Assembly: GCA_015501595.1 (NCBI GenBank)
Contig: JADNRX010000116.1
Location: forward strand, 80,783-144,782
Source of the DNA: Hymenopellis radicata
Taxonomy: Eukaryota; Basidiomycota; Agaricomycetes; Agaricales; Physalacriaceae
DNA length: 64,000 bases
Direction: 5' to 3'
Below are positions 57,086 through 64,000 of this stretch, piece by piece. The notes under the pieces were generated by a model that saw only the letters and a program-made list of their open reading frames with translations, had not been told where the DNA came from and did not search any database. The position numbers were made by a program, and so were the translations under genes. The number at the start of each line of letters is the position of its first letter. The stretch's first letter is position 1.

Positions 57086-60000
57086 AGCAAGTTGGTATTT
57101 TCGTTTTCCTCGTTGAAACTATAGCTGTGATCGGGGGTATACAAGTTTTGTTGAAGCTGTTCACCGAAGCCACCACTGCTGCTACACCTCTGCAATATAA
57201 AAATCGTCAGAATGCGCCGACGTAGTACATCCCTTGCCCACCGTCTCATTACATGCTAATGATAAACAGTTTTTAGTAGGTCCCAGAGAAAAAAGATGGT
57301 CTTACCAATAGATTTCTCACTTCATAGCTAACCCAACGCAGCGTGTGCGGTCCACTTACGGCCATCCACCTCACTTGTCTCCGCTAGGCATTCACACACA
57401 GGAAGACATGCCCCTCCTCACCAGCACTGATTCTATCGGTCATGAGACCCCGAAGAAATAAGGCTAGCAAACGGCGTTTGTATCCGCCACAATGGCGAAA
57501 TCGACTGCATTGGGTTTAGTTTGTTTAATATCCAAAAGTCTAGACACGGGGCGTCATTCATCTGTGCGCGTGTTGAGAGGAAAGAATCAACGACATACCA
57601 GGCGCGAGACGCGTTCATATCAAGAAGGGCCCTCACTTGATCAAACTCGCTATCCACTATCGAGGCCTCGGTTTACACCGAAAGCCGTAAGTTAACGACC
57701 CTCCTCACGTACTCATCAAACATCAAAGAAGGCTGTTACTCAATTTCCGTTTCTCCGATGAACCACAAACTACGCAAGAACACGTAGATGGCAAATGGCA
57801 TGTCAAATCCACCGGTGCCTTCGCGTGAATCCCCCCAGAAGGCCCTACGATATGAGAAGAAAACTTCCACAAGATCAAAAACTCGCCTCGTGTTTAATGC
57901 ATAGACGCGGCGTGTCAATCGCGTTGTGGGGCTTCGCTGATTCCGATATCGCCGCTGAAGATGGGTCCCTCGATGTTTTTCCCAACTGCTACAGGAATAG
58001 CGAGCTGACTTTAATTGAATCCAGGGCCTCGCTGAAGGTGCATGCAGGCGAAGGTGTCCGTAATTCAGGTCCTGGTATAGGCAAAAACGACGCGGAAATA
58101 CCGGTGAATGCCTTCAATTCCGTCTGTCCGTCTACCTTGAACCGCGTTGAAGATGCATGGGGACCAAAATATCTGTCCCCCAGGTGTCGGAAGCAATACT
58201 TCACAGCTTGCAAGACTAAGAAAGACGAACTGGTTTGCGGGAAGCGCCTGCGCTGAAAGAGGATTAGATACGAGCCAAGGCGGAGATGACGGGCATTGGG
58301 ACAAAGAAAAGTGTGAAGAGAAAGCAAGGTCTTGATGTTTCGGTCTTGTTATACGCGCACGCGGTCGGATTCGAAAGGAGTGGTATATCCGCCAAAGCCA
58401 GTAGTTTTGTGATACAAGACAAGAAGGGTACGCGTTCCCGACAACCGATAGCCCCTTTCCCCATGCAGTTACTTTGAGAATGCACGTATAACTTTTGCGG
58501 AAATGTGGAGGAAGAAAATAGAAGCAATAAAGGCGAGGGATAGGACGAGCACGATGAATGGGTCGCTGTGGGATATTGTAGCAGTGGTATAAGACATAAT
58601 GCAGCCCGCTTACACTTTAAGCCCGGGCGAGTCGTCGGTGTACAACTTTAGCATGGTGTTTGACGATCCGCCAGCGCCCGCCGCACGAGTAGAATTCGGC
58701 CGTGATGTCGTGTTATTCGCTGCCCTCCGCCTGTGCCATCGTCGTTGTCAGTTTAGCTGGTAGTCGCCGTGTACTGGGCTTACGGACCTAATTTGAGCAC
58801 CATGGGGCCTGTTTACGCCAGACGGCGAGGCGGGTCTCACTCCAGGCTTGCCATTGGGGGTGTCAGAGTCGGACTACATCATTTGTTAGGCTTTTGTAGC
58901 AAAATTGAAGAAAGGCTTGCCATTATAAGTGAAAAATAAGACTAAGCAGTGACGGCGGGAAGGAAAAGGTGGTTGGCCGACGTGGATTGGCAAGCTACCA
59001 ATTATGGACGTGGTACGTGGCATGACACGTATGTTACCCCCTTCTTCGCGACCACCACCATCCTCTGTACAGAGAATAAATCTCGCTCTTTACTGCACCA
59101 AAATGCGAATAATAGGCCAAATTTCAACAGAACCTGCATGCGAGTCAAGCATGCGTTTGAATACCCCTTCACAGCGCCAATTGAACGTTTGAGGTATGCG
59201 TGGTTTCTGTGTGTTTGCTTACGACTGACACAAGACAGTTTCAAGGCGTCTGACTCTGGTCTTTATCAAGAAATATCCTCGTACCGACGCGGGCATATTC
59301 CGAAGTATCGCTCCGTTTACAGTCGAAAATACACACAAGTACGAGTCGGATCGGAATACCCTTCTACTGATAGGCATTGAAAATCTCAATGGTGCCTAGA
59401 CCGTAGCTCGCTTCTATTCACTTCCTACCCAGGGAAATTTTGTCTGTCATTGCAGACTAGGGTCAGCGGTTGCGCACACTCATTCATCTCCGATACTGGG
59501 TGACTGCGTGCGCGTGTCGGATTGCCTCTCCCAGGCAGTTGAACGACTAAATATTCAAGCGGTATAGCTGCGCAAAGACTACAGAACTGCTAGATTGACT
59601 TCAGGTCGCGTTTGTCTCACGTCTGTCTAAAAGCCTACTTCCTGGTAAGCAACAGTACCTATGATTCTCAACCTTTCTGATCGCTAGCTGGTTGCTTGCA
59701 GGATTTGGTATAGTCGTCTTCCCGAAGGCGCCTGACGAGTACCACATGCCGGCTTCGAGGCCCGAGGACCTACCTCCGATTGGTTGAATAATCCAGCTGG
59801 AAACCCCCCAGTTTTGCTCATCAGAGGGTCCAGTCCGTCCAGATAAGGGCGCTTCACCTGTAGAGCAACGCATTCTGTGGCGGGGTTGCTTCTGTACAGA
59901 CGGATTACCAGATGGTGATTCTGATGGTGGTTCACCAGACCCGAGCCTTTTCGGGATTGGAACCCAGTTTGACGTGGCTCGATCCGATTCGATTCGGATT

Positions 60001-60258
60001 CATGTCATACATACCCATCCGTCCATTTGAACAGGCGGCCTCGTGTGTCTCCATATAACTTTCAACCTTGATATCTACGCGATGTCCCTTCTATAGAATT
60101 CTTCTTCGCTCGTTCACCTGCGCCACGTGTTCAGGCCTTTGGTCCATCCCATCATCACATTTCATTATCCTTTATCCTCACGATATTCCCTCAAAAGGGG
60201 ACCCATCTCTTGCTCAGGTCCGAGCCTTCTCCCGGCCTCCCCCCACTCACCACCATTC
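57086..60258. other. Gene-poor region
   Basis: No recognisable gene in 3.2 kb. A minus-strand frame from about 58599 begins MSYTTATISHSDPF with one strong hydrophobic helix (IVLVLSLAFIASIFFLHISA) and could be a first exon, but no downstream exons can be joined with confidence. 59980-60000 has a small 'GATTCGATTCGG' duplication. Confidence 0.4.
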
Positions 60259-62514
60259 ATGCCGTTCCTTCTTGGTTCCGGTTCACAATGCGATGTCTGT
60301 CTAGAGACCTTCAGTGCTGAAGAGCGCGCGCCTTGTTCAATCGAGTGCGGGCACGTCTTCTGCCTAAAGTGCGTATCTCTCCCTCCTCGGCGTCGTGACG
60401 AGTCGGGCGCCAGTGGCACCAGCGCTAACGACCCTCCTCGACAGGTGTCTGAATTCATTGACGCGTTCGAAATGCCCTTTATGCCGGCAGCGTTTCGACC
60501 CACGGTCCCTCGTGAAACTTCACATCGATGTCGACGAGGTTCGTTCTCCGTCCAGAGCTCAAGACCGACCTGGGGAAGGTGAAGATGATCTAGTTGCGAA
60601 GAAGTTCCAGGAGCGGATTGCTGCGGCTGCGAACGAGGGCACGACGGAGCAGGGCGTTCGCCAGTTGATTGACGAGTGCAAGAGCTTCCTAATTCCACAA
60701 CCGCGTAATAATGTGCGTCATGAAAGTCCTTTCTTTCACGGAATGTTTTCTCACTCTGTCACAGTTCTCGGACTTGCGCGTCAGTCTGCGCATGATCAGC
60801 TACGTGTGCGATATTAAGACTAAACTGCTCGCGCATCGCCAAGACGTCAAGCGTCTAACTGACGAGACGGAGAAACTGCAGTCAACGATCTCGAATATGC
60901 AGGACGATATGACGCGGGATCGCGAGAACTGGCAGGCGTTGGAGATGAATCTACGTGACTATTGTAGTAAGGCGCAGGGAGCCTACTTTGGTGTCGCTGA
61001 GTGAGTCCATCTGTCTACTTACCGTTATCCTCTCTTTATGCTAATCTCACTTTAGATTAGTGAGTTTGCAAGCTAATCTTTTCCTGTCGACGCTTATCGT
61101 TCATTGGCTCTAGTACCTGAAAGCAGAAAACGAGCGAACGCTCTTGCGCGATACCCTTCGCCAGCTGGGCTACAATGCTCCTTATACGCTACCCACGGAT
61201 CTCGCTAAGCCAGCCGTGCAGGGTCCCGTACCAACAGGGTCTCCTCCGCTATCTGACCTTCCACATCCCACGGGAGGCGACCTGTTCTCTCCCATTCCCG
61301 AGCTCAATGACGCGGAACTTCCACCCGGAACGGTGTCGATCGCCAACATCTCATTGTTGACCGAAGGAGAAGTCGGTTCTACGAAGATCCCCATTGCCCC
61401 GATGCGCCGCTGCGGCAAAGTTGGATGCCCATTCTCGTGTGACTGTCAGTCGATCGACCTCTTCGATGATCCGTCGCGTCTATTGTCTTCGGTGACACAG
61501 GTTGCTTCCCATGCGACTGGCGGACACCAGTACCTCCCCACGCCGACTGCTGCTGCCCAGGCTCCCCACGCTCACGCAGACCTGCCGCCTGATGCATCTG
61601 TACAACCCGGTCCCAGTGCACCCGTTTCCGGGCGCAGTGGATTATCACTTACGGCGCCTAGTTCGAACCAGAGAGAGAAATATTCGCATTCGACGTCGAG
61701 TTCTAGAGTCTCTACACGTCCCGTGACTCCTGAAGGTGAAATCGGAACGTCAGTCACGAAACCGAGAACGATTCCAGCTCCTCCAGGCCGGCTGCCATCC
61801 TACCATGTCGTCAATCCTCGCCTTCACGACATTTCTGCCGCTGAATCGGCACGTTCGTCTTCCTCGCTTCCCAACATCTCCATGTCCGGCTCGCACTTTC
61901 CCGCATCACTGGCATCAAAGCAGCTCGAACCGGACGCGTCTTCGTCTTCCAAGTCCCGTTCTGGATCTCCCCATCGTTCCAGCAATGCCCCACGTGCCCC
62001 TCGCGCGGACTTGTCGGTCACGCCAATCAAGGAGGTAGACAACCGCCTTTCGTCGGGATCGCAGCCGCGCTCTACGGCCAGTGAAGCCGCCAAGGCGTTG
62101 GAGAGGCAGCACAGGGAGCGCGAGCGCTCTCAGCAAAAGGAGAAAGCCGGCGATGGCGATAGTTCACGTGGGCGCAGGGCGAAGGAACGGGACAGTCCAA
62201 AGTCCGTAGAGTCCAATGCGTTGGAGAGCTCACGGCCTAGGAGCAGAAGCAGTCGTAGGGAGGAGGGTTCCGGATCGACTCGGTCTAGAGCGAAGGCATC
62301 ACGTTCTGAGGCTATCTCGTCTTCCACCTACGCGCCACCGGTATCTCCTGGCCCATCTAGGATGCCGACGAGTATCTACGCCCCCGTCGCGCCGATTAGT
62401 GCACCGACTTGGACGTATGCGCAGTCTCAGCATATGTATCATCAGTCGTCGATCGGCAAGGGCAAAATGATGGCTCCTTCAGTGAAGCCAGCAACCGCTA
62501 CTCTTGCTTCATAA
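60259..62514 (+). CDS. RING-finger protein with helical region and long disordered tail (RING-4)
   Basis: Putative E3 ligase. The start at 60259 gives MPFLLGSGSQCDVCLETFSA, then IECGHVFCLKC and KCPLCRQRF (C3HC4 complete). Intron 1 (GTGCGT...CGACAG, about 60369-60444) splits the codon before the sixth ligand, as in RING-1, -2 and -3. Exon 2 (VKLHIDVDE... SFLIPQPRNN) and exon 3 (LRVSLRMISYVCDIKTKLLA, DVKRLTDETEKLQSTISNMQ) are helical with coiled-coil character. A further intron (about 61001-61111) leads to the last exon with LKAENERTLLRDTLRQLG. A small Cys cluster follows (RRCGKVGCPFSCDCQSIDLF), then several hundred Ser/Pro/Arg-rich residues, including an Arg-Ser-Glu stretch, ending KPATATLAS. 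Architecture matches RING-0. Confidence 0.86.
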
Positions 62515-63637
62515 CCATGTCCATTTCTTCCGGTGGACTTGTGTCGTTGTTCTCTTTCGAGATGTACATTTGTTCGTCTATGTTTATTCGCTTTTCCTGA
62601 AGCGGTTCTGTGCGTTCGTTTTTATCTATCTAGCATAGCTTGTACATAGTAGTACGAACTCGTGCTTCACGTTTCCCCGCGTCCTATATGCCTATTGTAT
62701 TGTCTAGCATCCATCTCATCTGTGTTATTATTGCCTTTACATTGTTCCTCCATTCTCTCTCCCATTGTTCACCTATCACGTCGGAGCGGAGTCGGAGCAA
62801 TTACGGCTGCCAAAGCGCCAGGATCCTGGCCATTCCCTTTTGGGGCTCTGGATATCGGATTGTGAACGATCACGCTCGCATGTGGCGACCAGTGGAGAAT
62901 TCCGGTGATTGTGAATTCGAGCGGCCGGATCTTCAAGGTTCTCTAGCGCGTTATTCGAAGGCAGAGAAGGTGTTGTGGCGGGGATTCGGAGCTAGGTTGC
63001 AATGGAATGAACAATGTACGAGGTGTATTTGACAGATGACAATTTCATGGCAGCGCGCGATCTATCGAGAGAACTTGAGATGTTTGTGCTCGGCCAATAA
63101 GCATCAGTCAAATTCTACAAACGGCGGGAACGAGGACGATGGAGATGAAGCACATCTGACGCACTTCATGGGCACAATAGAGCTCGAAAATCATGTAATT
63201 TTGCGTTTAATTCAAACTGGGTTGCTCTATGTAGAACGCCGAATGGAAGGTAGGCGTCTGTTTGCTACTCCCGCAGCAAGTGGGAAATGAAATGGTGAAA
63301 GTTTAGGCACGACTTATGAAAGCTTGTTTGAACGTTGTGGTGGACAAGCTTCTGTGGAGGCAAGCCCACGCCGGGTCGGAGGTAAACTGACCTCGGAATT
63401 ACTTACTCGTCTTTCGGGCAGCACGATTTCCCAGTAAGGGGCGAGAAACGCCACCGAACCAGTGCTTCTGAGTTATCGTTGAATGCGACGTGATTACTGG
63501 TGAAGATTCGACTCATGTCTTAGCACGCTGCACAGAAAATCGATAGCATTTTCGATATTGTTCAAAACGGACATTTGCCGGCGCTTCACTGGAGCACTGG
63601 TGGTACAGTATCAATCTTCTTGAGGAGGTACAATCAT
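62515..63637. other. Intergenic region
   Basis: 62515-62800 is T-rich, consistent with the 3' flank of RING-4. No gene supported beyond short motif-less frames. Confidence 0.45.
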
Positions 63638-64000
63638 TCAGATGGCGAAGCATCCACCGACCATCTTGTCGGTCTAGAAGCGATAGTCAATCATTGTAAT
63701 CAGCATCAATGCGACTCCAACGTACCGGGAAGTATGTGCCAGAGCAGCAGTACCTGGTGCCGCTACCAAAGCCGAGGTTGCATCCCGAGCCAACGTACGA
63801 GAAGATGACCTAGAGAACAACGGTAAATCATAAGCACGAGAATGATCAACGTAGGTGTGTACCCAATCTGCGGAAGTGCAGTAGTATGTGTACCCAGCAC
63901 CAGTACCAGTCGCGCCGTTGTACGCGCCGGTACATTCGTACAGCTGCGTATCCCTGACCTCGACGGGCTCGGTGGGCGCGGCTTGAGCGGCCAAAGCGGA
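63638..64000 (-). CDS. Small cysteine-rich secreted protein, 5' end outside window
   Basis: The minus strand enters at the right edge within what looks like the end of a signal peptide (ALAAQAAPTEPVEVRDTQ). It reads LYECTGAYNGATGTGAGYTY and YCTSADW; an intron (GTACAC...CTCTAG, about 63806-63856) leads to VIFSYVGSGCNLGFGSGTRY and CCSGTYFP. A second intron (GTACGT...TTCTAG) leads to TDKMVGGCFAI and the stop at 63638. Six cysteines are visible in the mature part. Unspliced, the frame would end in an unrelated hydrophobic tail, which supports the splicing. The family is not recognised; function unknown. Confidence 0.68.

Noticed and set aside
58499..58599. Possible first exon with one membrane helix (MSYTTATISHSDPF...)
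   Set aside because: No downstream exon could be joined in frame with any recognisable sequence.
1..64000. CRISPR arrays, bacterial operons, rRNA, viral or retrotransposon polymerase genes
   Set aside because: No regularly spaced repeats, no ribosomal RNA signature, and no reverse transcriptase, integrase or capsid motif seen in any frame.

Overview
The window looks like nuclear DNA of a wood-associated basidiomycete (Agaricomycetes). Short GT-AG introns of about 45-60 nt with CTAAY-like branch sites split nearly every credible gene. The gene content fits: DUF6535 and DUF4419 proteins, an AA9 lytic polysaccharide monooxygenase (LPMO), cysteine-rich small secreted proteins and a SET-domain protein. 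No tRNA, rRNA, CRISPR array or prokaryotic operon was found.

Layout. 1-6380 holds no supportable gene. It contains a hairpin-bearing repeat (about 2640-3420), a short duplicated block near 5.4-5.6 kb and a degenerate minisatellite (5880-6310). 6380-22090 is a rearranged accessory block: a decayed glycerolipid acyltransferase copy (A), then a ~4 kb inverted duplication whose arms (8265-12256 and 14567-20560) each carry a large DUF6535 membrane-protein gene and the tail of an alcohol dehydrogenase (ADH). The ~2.3 kb spacer holds two divergent genes, one with a possible PD-(D/E)XK-like motif. An apparently intact ADH (A) follows. The right arm carries two insertions with terminal inverted repeats.

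22.6-30.7 kb is more ordinary: a hypothetical gene, a VAMP7-type longin R-SNARE, a small orphan of the cyanase N-terminal domain, and a RING gene. 33.5-42.5 kb holds a distant DUF6535 pseudogene, a frameshifted DUF4419 gene, an AA9 LPMO and acyltransferase copy B. 42.9-48.3 kb holds a third close DUF6535 copy and ADH copy B, followed by a 12-cysteine secreted protein.

51.5-62.5 kb is a cluster of four more RING genes, interleaved with a SET gene and a secreted-protein relic. A second cysteine-rich secreted protein runs off the right edge.

Two themes stand out. First, an acyltransferase/DUF6535/ADH set is present in two or more rearranged copies, and most copies are broken by single-base frameshifts, deletions or insertions; the two ADH genes alone look intact. 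Second, there is a local family of RING + helical-linker + disordered-tail proteins, four of which share one intron position inside the RING. All gene models were read by eye. Splice sites were chosen because they join frames that match family motifs or paralogues, and none was verified by alignment or transcript data.
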